The translations under genes were made by a program, and so were the position numbers. The notes beneath the pieces are model-generated. The model saw only the letters and a list, made by a program, of their open reading frames with translations. It did no database searches and had not been told where the DNA came from. DNA of 64,000 nucleotides from Norana najaformis (lineage: Eukaryota > Annelida > Clitellata > Crassiclitellata > Hormogastridae): contig OZ029915.1 in NCBI GenBank assembly GCA_964023275.1, positions 16,818,275 to 16,882,274 of the forward strand, given 5' to 3'. Below are positions 44,641 through 54,669 of this stretch, piece by piece. Within the stretch, counting starts at the first letter, position 1. Each line of letters opens with the position of its first letter.

Positions 44641-46589
44641 AGAGAATGGTCAAGTTACTCCATAAGTTGTTTGCATGGCAATAGTCCTATGCACACAGAA
44701 ATGTAGTGAGATACCCACGTTAATAAAAAGACGTGGCAGCTGATATAGACATGTGTCTAGTAGAGTGGAAAGAATTAAGAAGATGACTGTTGTTTCAGAC
44801 AAATGGCAGAAGTTCCAAAAGTACGATATGTAGAAAAGTAGTTAACAGAAAGTTTATGGTACAGAGGGCACACAAAACAGAAAGACTATTGCCAGTAAAG
44901 GAACGAACCCTGTTCCAAGAAAAGGCCATCATCAGGATGTTGCACATCTGGCAACCACAGAAGACATGAAGTAGGCTCCTGAGACAGAAAACGGATCAGT
45001 TAAGCCATTTTCAGAATCAGACATTGATTGGTTCGACTATGACTTTTCTAGGAAAGCACTGACCAGTGTGGCTTTTACCAGCGATTAAACAGACTTGTTT
45101 CTTGAATGGCATCAGTGGAGTAAGCTTTATCCCTCGTTTTACCAGTTTTTTCTTACTTATTTTGAATGTGTCATTCCCCATGTTTTGCACAACCTCTAAT
45201 CTTTGTGCTTTCAGGAATCAATCATCTTGTGACCTTGCAGAAGGGTGGACACAAACCCTGAAATCGGACCTGAGCCGGTCTGTGAAATAGACAGTGGATG
45301 TTTTGACTGTGAATCACTCGAAAGCACGCTGCCAGTTTCTCTTGCGCAACTGTTGGGATTTAATGAGCCATCTTGCCAACCACACCCTTTGGGGCTGACT
45401 CAATCCCGGATGGCATCAGTTTATTGGGTCCACAAGTCCAACAATGGTTTTCCGGGCACCCTTTCACCCATACACAAACACACACAAACACGCACGCACA
45501 TATATGTACATACATATTGTGAATCGCCCTAGCTCGGACTTTGATTTTGTATGCATGTGTTTGCCCAGGACGTAAATGTACTGTATATGTGACTAAACAA
45601 ACGATACCAAGTATCTGTAGAATGCAGTCACACCACACTACAGTTCTGTCTGGCAGCACCTAAAGCAGTATTGCAATATTTTCAACTTGTCACAAACATC
45701 GAGTCTCTTTTTGAGCTCTGGACTTTTCAAGAAACCACAGCAAGACCGAGATGAGGACCGAGATATCCTGCCTCAAGATCAAGACAAGACCAAGACAGTG
45801 GCCAATCTGTACAAGACAAACCTGAGACAAGATATGTGACCAATTCCGTTAACTTGTCTCTTCTGTATTTACCAGGTGCAGCAACTCAGTTGTTTTACGA
45901 TCTGCTAGTGTTCTTTATATTCACATTTCAAATGCCTCCAGGATCATTCCTGCAGCTTATGTGAGCCCAGATAAATAAACCAGAGGGCTATCCAAATGGG
46001 ACCCATATTAAGCCCATGCATGCTTACCTCAGGGTTGCCCAGATGAGGCCCATAAAACATACATGTAAACCAGAGGGCTGCCCAAATGGGACCATATCAG
46101 GTAAAATAGACTGTTGCTTGCATAGGATCCATTTGGGGCTTGCTGTCAAAATTTCATAAGGCCCTTATGGGCTGCCTCTATCAGACCCACTACGCTGTCC
46201 TTATTAGACCAACTTGAGACCCACTTGGGCATGATGCCTGGGCTTTCATGTTTATTACTGTTTGACTTTCGTGTTTCTGACGTCTGACTTTAGTGTGGAA
46301 TTGCGACTTTCTTGTAATTTTCCTGATTTTCCAACCACTAGATATGCGCAGGACAGGCATTCAGTAGGTAGCTGAGTCATTCCATTGTTGATGGTTGATA
46401 CTGCTCCAAGGACTTTCTTCATCCTTCCTCCATCAAATACAAGCTATCGCACCTTACCTTAAAGTCTGTGATGGCTGTACGAACGGCTTCCATATTCAGC
46501 CCACATGGGCATCGAAATTGGGCCACTCTTGCCTTAATAAATAGTAACACTAATTTAATCAGTTCAACATAGATTGCACAGAGACAGAA
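44641..46589. other. No recognised gene; two short direct repeats
   Basis: AACCAGAGGGCT.(T/C)CCAAATGGGACC occurs at about 45978 and 46070. Otherwise AT-rich sequence with short open frames, including a CA/CG-rich tract near 45470-45520. Confidence 0.4.
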
Positions 46590-46845
46590 TTTCATGCTGA
46601 TGAACACCAACACTTGGCTGCCAGTGCACCACAGAATCACAAGCAAACTCTGTGTGCTTGTGCACTCTGTACGTGTTGGACAGAGCCCGCCATATCTCTC
46701 GGCTCTCGTTACATTAGTGGTGAGTCTTCCATCTCACAGTCAGTTACACTCAGCAGACGGCCATCACAGTAAGTTGCCGTTACTTAGACTGAAGTTTGGC
46801 TTCTATTTAGGCCCATTCACCTGGAAATCTTGTTGACCTTCAGGA
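46590..46845 (+). mobile_element. CR1/L2-type LINE C-terminal fragment
   Basis: The + strand frame WLPVHHRITSKLCVLVHSVR, then VGQSPPYLSALVTL, then SLPSHSQLHSAD matches the LINE block L-H-W-L-P-V-x-x-R-I-x-x-K-L-x-x-L-x-x and P-x-Y-L-x-x-L. It is open for about 80 codons. Confidence 0.75.
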
Positions 46846-47319
46846 AACAACTGACACCAGACTGTTCAATCTTGAGCTTAAACTGCAATTGTTCGGACTG
46901 GCTTACTGACTGACTGTGTAATGCACAGTTGGTCTCTCTAGAGGTATAAATGCCCCAATGTGATGTTGTATTGTACTGCATCTGTCACAAAAGTTAGCAA
47001 CATAAGGCTGAATAATTATTATGGCCAAGAGTGAAACAACTCTGAGTGAAAAGTACTTCAGATGTTCAGCTGTTAATGTACCTAGACTCAGAGCTTTACT
47101 ATCTTTACTTCAGACATGACTTTGTCTAAAACTTCAACAGAAACCAAATTTTCTTATGTAAATTTGTCACAATTGTCCAGTAGTGCTTCAGCATAGTTTC
47201 ACAAAATGCATCTCTTTCACAAAATGCATCTCATTTGAGTTATTGGAGCATATATCTGAGTAGAAAAGTGCAAATTCATTTGTAATATCACCATGGTTTT
47301 TTCTAATCTAATCTAAATC
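46846..47319. other. No recognised feature
   Basis: AT-rich; nothing recognised. Confidence 0.35.
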
Positions 47320-47680
47320 TAATGTAATGACTTCTATAGTGCCTTTACCACTGGAGAAGCTGGGTCAAATTCTGATGGGTCAAAGAAACCAGAAGCCAGG
47401 CTATGGTGGGTAAGCAAGTTGAAAAAGATGTGTTTTTAACTTAGACCTGAATGACATCACCGAACTGAACGAACGAATAGAACTTGGCAAAGCATTTCCA
47501 AGGCCTTGGACCAGCAACCGAGAACGTATCTGTCGGTATGAGGGACAAGAGCTGCAGTGTCCTCTGATCGAGTGGAATATTTGTTGGTATGGTTGAGCAT
47601 GAAACAGAGATAGGTCGGCTCATTCAGATGTAGTACTTTGTGAACTATAACACAGATTTTAAACTGGATTCTTGGTCATG
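47320..47680 (-). mobile_element. LINE 3' fragment with TCTAA tail
   Basis: CTAATCTAATCTAAATCTAA precedes GACTTCTATAGTGCCTTTACC. Downstream blocks (GATCGAGTGGAATATTTGTT, GTACTTTGTGAACTATAACA) match 22800-23100. Minus-strand VAGPRPWKCF is the decayed C-terminal W block. Confidence 0.65.
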
Positions 47681-47889
47681 GTTATAAGATCCATTAACAC
47701 AGGCATGGGAATTGCAGTAGAAAATATACTCTTCCAAACTTTCCAAGAAGTGTTTTGTCTTTTATGAAGCAGTGCTCCGTGTAAGTCATATTAATTTTAA
47801 GTTCTGAGTAATTTTCTTCATTGCCATTATCGATTTTTGAATTAACAGTCAGGCTGTTGTCTTATTGAAGACATAAATTGTAAAGATAT

Positions 47890-47980
47890 GGCTTAGTGCA
47901 GTGTGCACATATGATGCTTGAAGCACAGTGAAGTTAAACAAACCTGACCACGGTTATACTTGGATGCGTGACCATCCACA
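47890..47980 (+). repeat. 5S-rRNA-like sequence (SINE3-type remnant)
   Basis: GCTTGAAGCACAGTGAAGTT, then AAACAAACCTGACCACGGTT, then ATACTTGGATGCGTGACCAT follows the 3' half of 5S rRNA (GAAG.TAAGCA...GGTTAGTACTTGGATGGG.GACC). It is too diverged for a functional gene, so a 5S-derived SINE or pseudogene is likely. Confidence 0.6.
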
Positions 47981-48149
47981 ACATAAATAAGCAATCTGGG
48001 CTAACTCAGCTCAAGCACCTATCAGCATTAGTTTCAGGAGTTTCTAAAGAGATGTGTAAAAGGCTTGACATTGTTACCATTACCAGCACTTTTACTTGGT
48101 TTATCTACAAGTGCATGATAAAATGTTAGAACTTGATAACTCTTATTAC

Positions 48150-48392
48150 CTGCATAAGTGATTGCATCCTCTTCTAGCAGATCAGCTGAGGCCATCATTT
48201 CTCTGAGCTCTTCTCTGTTGATAGTCTGGCCTAATTTGAAAAACAGTTTTTCAATGTCATCCACGGTTATTTGACCACTGCAATCGACATCAAAGACTTT
48301 GAAAGTATCAATCAACTCTTCATCAGCTGTCATTTTCTTGATCTTGCCCGAAGTCATCGAGATGAACTCATCTAGAGTAATCTTGCTACTGC
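48150..48392 (-). CDS. Centrin-like EF-hand protein, exon 3
   Basis: The exon follows a GAATTTCAG acceptor; its first two bases complete a Gly codon. It encodes SSKITLDEFISMTSGKIKK, then the third EF-hand FKVFDVDCSGQITVDDIEKL (loop DVDCSGQITVDD). It ends with the start of a fourth hand, ASADLLEEDAITYA, whose loop looks degenerate. The second loop, completed across the exon junction, is DTEGSSKITLDE. It ends in phase 1 at a G/GTAATA donor. The final exon should finish the fourth hand and was not found in 44-48 kb. Centrins act in centrioles, basal bodies and nuclear pores; which role applies here cannot be told. Confidence 0.85.
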
Positions 48393-49094
48393 CTGAAATT
48401 CACAACTAGGTTGATAAGCTTCCATTATTTATGCACAAGACATGCAGAACACACAAAATATGATTCAGCCTACTGAATCACTCCCTTTATAACTGGCTAG
48501 AAGCCAGTTGCTAGGGGTGAGAGGCTGGTTGACTTAGTTCTTGTGGGAAAGAGGCCAAAGTCTAGAAGCTTGTTGTTAGGGATAAGAAGCCTGTTGCTAG
48601 GGACTAAAGGTCAAAGTTGAAATGTCAACAGCTGGAGGGAGGTATACTGTCACAGTAAGTTTACCGAAGTAATGATAATTCAGCATGAGTGATGAAAAAA
48701 GAAGAACATGAGACTATCATGTATCTGTAATAATTAAAGTAAAAAATTGAAGTTCAAGAATGAGTGTTATCAGCCATACAACTGAAATGATGCATTAAAG
48801 ACAGGAAATATTATGTGCCGTTACTTTCAAATCTGCCCAAATCTTCATGTATACAAATAATTTAAATTTTGTACTATTAAAATTTCAACCATCAGTTTTG
48901 AATTGATGGTTAGCACGCTAAATATTAGCTAATTATGGTATGCATGATGCTCTGCAGTTTGTTAAGAAACATAAAATATAGTAAACACCTGTGTGTAGCA
49001 TCGTGTAGGCCTAATAAGTCTCATATTCCTTGGAACTTAAAATAACTGGTGACTTCAAAACGCACATATTCTTTGTATGCTAAAATGACTTATA
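48393..49094. other. Intron of centrin-like gene
   Basis: AT-rich intron between exons 2 and 3. A short tandem (GAAG(C)CTGTTGCTAGGGA-like) occurs at 48490-48610. Confidence 0.5.
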
Positions 49095-49260
49095 TGCAAT
49101 TGACTGGTGTAGTGAAGATTCTAAATAATAGCGGATCAAGGACAGATTCCTGTGGGATATCAGCAGAGGTAAGAAGCTAGCCAGTTTAAGGCAGTAACTT
49201 GAATCTCATTTGTCTCAATCCTGCTAGAACTTTAATTCACCATCCTAGAACTTTTGTGCA
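49095..49260 (-). mobile_element. LINE RT fragment in centrin-like intron
   Basis: Shares GGACAGATTCCTGTGGGA.ATCAGCAGA and AAGCTAGCCAGTTTAAGGC with 55600-55720. On the minus strand this is the decayed G-(V/I)-P-Q-G-S-V-L-G-P motif (DIPQESVLDPLLFRIF). Confidence 0.7.
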
Positions 49261-49355
49261 GAACAGAGGTGTAACATATAAACAACTGAAAGAAATGGTA
49301 AAAATAATGGTAAGAAAAGCACCAAACAATCATCATTCTGTGTGCTTATACTGAC

Positions 49356-49499
49356 CTTCAGTATCAATGGCTGAAATGAGGTCAAGAACTTCAGCTTCTG
49401 TAGGATTGTACCCAAATGCCCTCATGGCACTGAAGAGCTTTCTTGCATTGATGAATCCTTCATTATCTTGATCTAACAGGTGGAAGGCTTCACATATTT
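49356..49499 (-). CDS. Centrin-like EF-hand protein, exon 2
   Basis: The exon follows a TTTTCCAG acceptor on the minus strand. It encodes EICEAFHLLDQDNEGFINAR, then KLFSAMRAFGYNPTEAEVLD, then LISAIDTEG. The first EF-hand loop is DQDNEGFINARK. It has the Asp, Asp and Gly of a calcium loop, but position 12 is Lys instead of Glu, so calcium binding there is doubtful. AMRAFGYNPTEAEV matches the inter-loop helix AMRALGFEPKKEEI of centrins closely. It ends in phase 1 at a GTCAGT donor. Confidence 0.85.
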
Positions 49500-51287
49500 C
49501 TGGAAAAGTAAAATTCAATATTATACAACACTTGAATCAGATACCTACCTTATTGAACAGTAAATCCATTTTATCTATTTAAAATAGTTTTAGGTGAAAC
49601 AGCCACATCATAAACTGCTGTCTTATACTTTGGTCTGCTACAGATATCTTCACAGGCATGCCTAGGCTGTATATTTTGTCCCTTTGAACAGGTGAACTCA
49701 GTTTTTGTGAAAATTAATTTACTCTAAGGCAGAAATGTCTGGCATAAGTATTTTTCTGAAATTTATATGCTTCAAAGTGATCGGTGCTGGCAGATGTGTC
49801 GGCATGGTTTACGGAATGGGTGCCATTGGCAGATTCAGGAGTTTGAAGTGGCCAAGTAAGTAAGGAAGTATATGCTTTATGTCGGCAAAAATTTTGATGA
49901 GTTTTTTCTTCAACACCAATTAGATGGCTATTTCCAAATCTCTACATTTATGACCTTCTTTGCTAGTCTTAGTTTTCATGGTGCATTCGATCTTTCCTTC
50001 CACACATTCCACTGCATGATTTATTTTTTGCACACTGTTGCATAAATTAATTACCTTTCTCCCCATCAGACCACCCAGGCTTTTAGATCTTCTGGAAAAG
50101 TTGTGCTCTAAAAATTTTACCTTTAAGCCTTATACATACAGAAGTGGCAGGGCATTAGCATATTTGCTCCACCACTTTTGAGTGGGTGCCTGGCCTACTG
50201 GCACCTTCGTGCCGACAACGTTTGGTGCTAGCAAAAGATAAGTTCAGCATTTTAATTTGATTGTTTATGCCATGTTCTCTTATAACTAATGTGCATTGTT
50301 TGCTCTCAACTTTTAAATATAGGTTTCAAATTCCGGACAAAGCTAACCAAAGCATTTCAACATGTGTCTATTTTTAAATGCAAGCAATATCATCCAAAGC
50401 CAGATTGCCAATCTGGCACAAAGGCCTAGCATCAGATGTGCATTCAGTTAAATTGTCAGGCCGTTTGCTCATTAAAGATGCCAGTTTTATTTGTTCTTAA
50501 AATTGTGAAATTTTAGAGTGTTTCATCCCTAATAAGTAAGTTTTCCATGGTTTTAATAACTTATGGGGTGCCAGACAGTCTAAGAGTTAGCATGCTGGAC
50601 TGTCGAGTTTAAATCCTAGCCCAGGCTAGAAAGGTATTTCAAGATTCCTGTTCCACTAGTGTCCACTGTAAAATGAGTATTGATTGTGCACAAGCAGTGG
50701 AAAGATCAAGTGACAAGAGAGAGGACTGGCCACCCGCCCGCTGAGGTTAAGAAAATGAAGTAGCTAATACTGGATACCTGTCAAAATTGGTTTTAGGAAC
50801 TGCTCTTTGTCTACTTTGACACTTTACGAATCCTCTGCTATTGCTTGGCCATTGAAATTGCTAACAGTGTGGTTAACATTGATGACACCCAGTGTCAGTT
50901 TTTTAAACTGCTTCAGAGGAAGGTCACCAAGTATTAAATCAGGAAACCATCTCATGAAGTACATCATGATCATAACAGACATACCGGTATACATTTGCTA
51001 CAGTTGTGATAACGGCATATTCAGTGAGGAGTTGCAGAAACTGACACTAGGTGTCACCCACACATACAGATGTCCAAACTACAGAGATCATACAAGGTTT
51101 TTTACTTCTACTGAGACCCCACTGATATACTATATACCAGGTCAAAGATCACACCAGTTTTGTCACATCCACAGAGTCCACCGAAAATAATATAATACAT
51201 GCATCAACTTATGTCCAGTTGGGTTGGATGTGTCCTGTTAAGGAATCTGGCCAGTGGAAGACTGCATTTGTTATGCACCATAGATTA
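49500..51287. other. Intron 1 of the centrin-like gene, part left of transposon copy 5
   Basis: No host exon recognised. A + strand open frame at 50807-51190 (127 codons) matches nothing I know. A tRNA-SINE-like remnant lies at 50560-50640. Confidence 0.4.
50560..50640 (+). repeat. tRNA-derived SINE-like sequence
   Basis: AGTCTAAGAGTTAGCATGCTGG and GTCGAGTTTAAATCCTAG approximate the A and B boxes of a tRNA promoter at the usual spacing. Not a foldable tRNA. Confidence 0.35.
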
Positions 51288-51486
51288 CACGGTGCAACAA
51301 ATCTTTATTTTTTTGTTCCTGGGTAGTAAGTGTTATTTCCTAATTGCTTATGCCTCAAAGGCATAGAAAATAGCTATTATTCCCCATAAACTTTGAGATT
51401 GTGACCAGGACAGTGATATTCTGAAATTTGCCTACTTTACAGAACATTCAAGATGAATTCAGGCTGAGTAAAGTTGGAGTAGCTGC

Positions 51487-51565
51487 TAGAACGTTCTAGA
51501 CTTTTGAGAATATTCTAGGACGTCCAAGAACCTTCTGGAACTTTCCAGAAATATAAATATAAATA
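51487..51565 (+). promoter_or_regulatory. Heat-shock-element array and TATA box of transposon copy 5
   Basis: From 51508 to 51550, GAA and TTC alternate every 5 bases: GAA 51508, TTC 51513, GGA 51518, TCC 51523, GAA 51528, TTC 51533, GAA 51538, TTC 51543, GAA 51548. That is nine pentamers in register, seven of them perfect. A further GAA/TTC pair is at 51489 and 51494. HSF trimers are known to bind at least three such units. A TATA-type box (ATATAAATATAAATA) follows directly at 51551-51565, and the transposase ATG is 64 bases downstream. Confidence 0.8.
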
Positions 51566-51628
51566 CAGCAGCCTTAAAGCCCACCAGTTCGGTTTAATTC
51601 TAGCTGCCTAAGTGGATACATATCTGAG

Positions 51629-53455
51629 ATGGCATCAAGAGGCTGCAAGCATCTGGCAGATGCATTTTGCTATGTCTGAGGCCAATTTATCAAGACAAGA
51701 GCGAAAAAGTACTCCTTGGAAGTATCTGCTAAGATGTATGAAGGCTACATGGCATATTTCAGCATTTCTGTTGGGATCAAGACAAACCATGGGCACCTCA
51801 TTTCACTTATGAGCACTGCAAAAAATGCTGGAGGGTAACATGGACAATTGATACTCACATAGATGGTGACATCTTATGTTATAAAAGTTTTAAAAGTTTG
51901 AAATGTTGTAATTTCACAATTTTTTAAAATTCCTTTAAATTTATTGAACAAATATATGATATGTGAAATATGTTGCAAGAATGTCTTACACATTAGTCAT
52001 GGGTGAAAAACATTTATTTGGTTATGATAACAATTTCATTTTGTTCTTTTGCAGGTTGGTACAGAGGGGAAAAGAGAGTCATGAAGTTTGCTATCCCAAG
52101 AATTTGGCAAGAAACCACTGACCACTCAAGCAATTGGCAAGAATGCACCTGCTATCACATATACAGACCTTCCTTCATCCATCGCCCTTATGCCACACTG
52201 CCCTGAGCTTCTTGTACCCACTCCTCTGGAGAGAAAGCAGTCGTCTTCAGAAGAGAGCAGTAAGTCAGAAAGCGAGGAACATGTTGGAGATCCAGATTAC
52301 AATTTCTGAGGTGAGAAGAGAAACCCATACTATCCCAACCAAAAAGACCTCAACGACTTGATCAGAATCTTGGTCTCACCAAGTCCAATGCCAAGTTTTT
52401 GACGTCTAGGCTCAAGCAGTGGAATTTGTTGGATGAAAGTGTGCAAGTCACAGATCAGAGGACACATCACCAAGCTTTTTCTAGTTTCTTCACCAGTCAA
52501 GATGGGCTCTGCTTCTGCCACAATGTGACCGGTCTGTTCGAGGCAATTGGAATCGACTGTAACCCAAACGAGTGGCGTCTCTTCATTGACAGTTCATCCA
52601 GGAGCCTCAAAGCTGTGCTGCTCCACAACATTAACAAGTACCTGTCTCTTCCTCTGGCTCACTCGGTGCACCTCAACGAGGATTACAACAGCATCAAGAA
52701 CTTACTGGATGCCTTGATGTATGATGAGTACGGCTGGGAGGTCATTGGAGACTTCAAAATGATGGGTCTCCGAGGCAGTTTTACCAAGTTTCCTGGCTAC
52801 CTTTGCCTTTGGGACAGCATGAACAACAAGATGCACTACCACAGGCAGGACTGGCCACAGTGGACCAAGTTCTCTGGGGGAAGGAACAACTTCAAGTGGC
52901 AGCCACTGGTGGACCCCAGAAGGTGCTGATGCCACCACTGCACATCAAATTGGGCCTTATGAAACAATTTATCACAGCTCTAGATAAGGAGTCAGCAGCC
53001 TTCAAGTACCTTCAAGACTTCTTCCCTAAGCTGTCTGAGGCAAACGTCAAAGCCATTGTCTTCATCAGACCACAGATAAAGAAGATCCTGGAGGGCAAAG
53101 AATTCCCCAAGAAGCTCACTAGGAAGGAGAAAGCGACTTGGAACAGGTTTGTCACAGTGGTTAGGGGCTTCCTGGTCAATCACAAGGCTGAAAACTGTGG
53201 AGCTGGTTGATACTCTGGTAAAGAATTATGGCAAAATGGGCTGCAGAATATCCCTCAAAGCTCATATCCTTGATGCTCATCTTGATAACTTTGAGGAGAA
53301 CATGGGAACATACTGGGAGGAGCACTTCCCCCAGGATATACTGGGCTTTGAACGTCGCTACCAAGGAGAAAATGATGGGAGACTACATTTGGGGGCTGAT
53401 TCATGAGAGTGATTTACAGTATAATCATATATCTAAAAAAATTACTCACTTCTAA
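51629..53455 (+). pseudogene. Transposase pseudogene of TIR transposon copy 5, two exons
   Basis: ATG at 51629 opens MASRGCKHLADAFCYV, matching the start of copy 1. A stop where copy 1 has the second Cys, and a frameshift before DQDKPWAPHFTYEHC, break it. A likely 189-bp intron (donor GATG/GTGACA at 51866, acceptor TTTTGCAG ending 52054) precedes RGEKRVMKFAIPRIWQE. Then follow TSRLKQWNLLDESV, EWRLFIDSSSRSLKAVLL, IGDFKMMGLRGSFTKFPGYL, CLWDSM, MPPLHIKLGLMKQF, HILDAHLDNFEEN and MMGDYIWGLIHE. The end KKITHF-stop is at 53455. Several frameshifts separate these. Copy 1 shows no matching intron. Confidence 0.85.
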
Positions 53456-54235
53456 ATCTTTTGTGGTCATTTTGTATAGCTGTATTGTAAATACACGTTA
53501 ATATTGATTCATATGTTGTAGATCTTTTGTGGTGTTCAATAAATGGTCCAATTCAATCCAAAATGGTTCAATTCAATTCAATTCAAATTTTGTGACTTTA
53601 TTTGCACGAAAACACACAAATTCTTCTGTTTCTTCATTGGAAATAGGTAAATTTTGAAATATCATTGTCCTGGTCACAAAAGCAAAGTCTGAAGGGAATA
53701 ACAGCCATATTCCATACTTTTGAGGCATAAGCAAGTAAGAAATAACACTTATTAATTACCCAGGCACAAAACTTGTGTTACTTAGTGTTATTTGAGTTCA
53801 TGCGAGTACTGTTTGGAATGATTAACCAGGATGAACTTTTGCTAAAGCAATAAATATGGTGTTATATAATCAAATAAATAAGTCATTCCAGGACTGCACT
53901 TTCTCTTGCATAGAATAGTTTCTACTTCTGCTGGATTTATCATTTGGGTTAAAAATAATAAAAATATTAGAACTTCCCAGAAGACCATGTGATTCTAAAT
54001 TTTGAGATTATGGTTACCATCTGTGGCCATCCAGTGCTTCAGTGCAATTGCTTTGCACACCAGTGATAACGCTTTCATTGAGCAGGACGTTAGTGAAGAT
54101 TAGCCATTAAAAATTACAGTTTCTGATTATAATTACCAAACCAATCGCCACATCACTTTGATATCATATTAATGGATGAGCCTTGGAATTGTGCAAATTC
54201 TTTCCAATTTTGTCTAGCGTGTATGTATAGTATAC

Positions 54236-54335
54236 CTTCAAGTTCCTCGGTAGACACTTCATTGCAGCTTTCTTCATCCTTGAAACAAACATGAACTGCC
54301 TCAAACTTCTTGTTGAGGTTTGATTTTCTAGGCAT
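54236..54335 (-). CDS. Centrin-like EF-hand protein, exon 1
   Basis: Read on the minus strand from ATG at 54335: MPRKSNLNKKF, then VSTEELE, then a donor G/GTATAC in phase 1. The split codon completes as Glu with the AA that opens the next exon, giving STEELE-EICEAF. This parallels the TEEQ..EIREAF entry into the first EF-hand of centrins. The short basic N-terminus also resembles centrins. An in-frame TTG codon lies upstream, but no upstream ATG was preferred. Confidence 0.72.
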
Positions 54336-54669
54336 ATTTGATCGGACTTGGCTAACACCTGCACCGTTCAAGTTCTATAAATCACCATACATGTATTTAT
54401 TTCGCATATTTAATGTTCTCTGATCACTGCAGATATCTAATAAAATGTGAACTAGTGATGACAGCATCCATAAAATCTTCAAAACAAAATATACTTCATC
54501 ATGGTAGACTTCAAGAACTTGATTCACAACCAAATCTATAAGCTTCATCTTGTAAGGACCTGCAGAAACAGATGCTGATCAACAAAAGCTCATCCTTTGT
54601 ATGAGTTGATATTTATACATTATAGTCTCTGATCTTAAATTGACAAATTTATTCCAAACTACTTGTTGA

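Larger units (their letters stand above)
51288..53787 (+). mobile_element. TIR DNA transposon, copy 5 (with heat-shock-like promoter)
   Basis: The element is 2,500 bp with about 150-bp terminal inverted repeats. Both ends contain CTGGGTA, AAGTGTTATTTC, GCTTATGCCTCAAA and TTGTGACCAGGACA in mirrored order. The termini are CACGGTGCAACAA and, on the other strand, CACTAAGTAACAC. It is flanked by TTA at 51285-51287 and 53788-53790. It lies in the first intron of the centrin-like gene, on the opposite strand. Its subterminal sequence differs from copies 1 and 4, so it is a separate subfamily. Confidence 0.88.

Noticed and set aside
47355-47380. Final exon of the centrin-like gene (minus-strand CAG/AATTTGACC)
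   Set aside because: The sequence is part of a LINE 3' region shared with 22800-23100 and 63165-63300.
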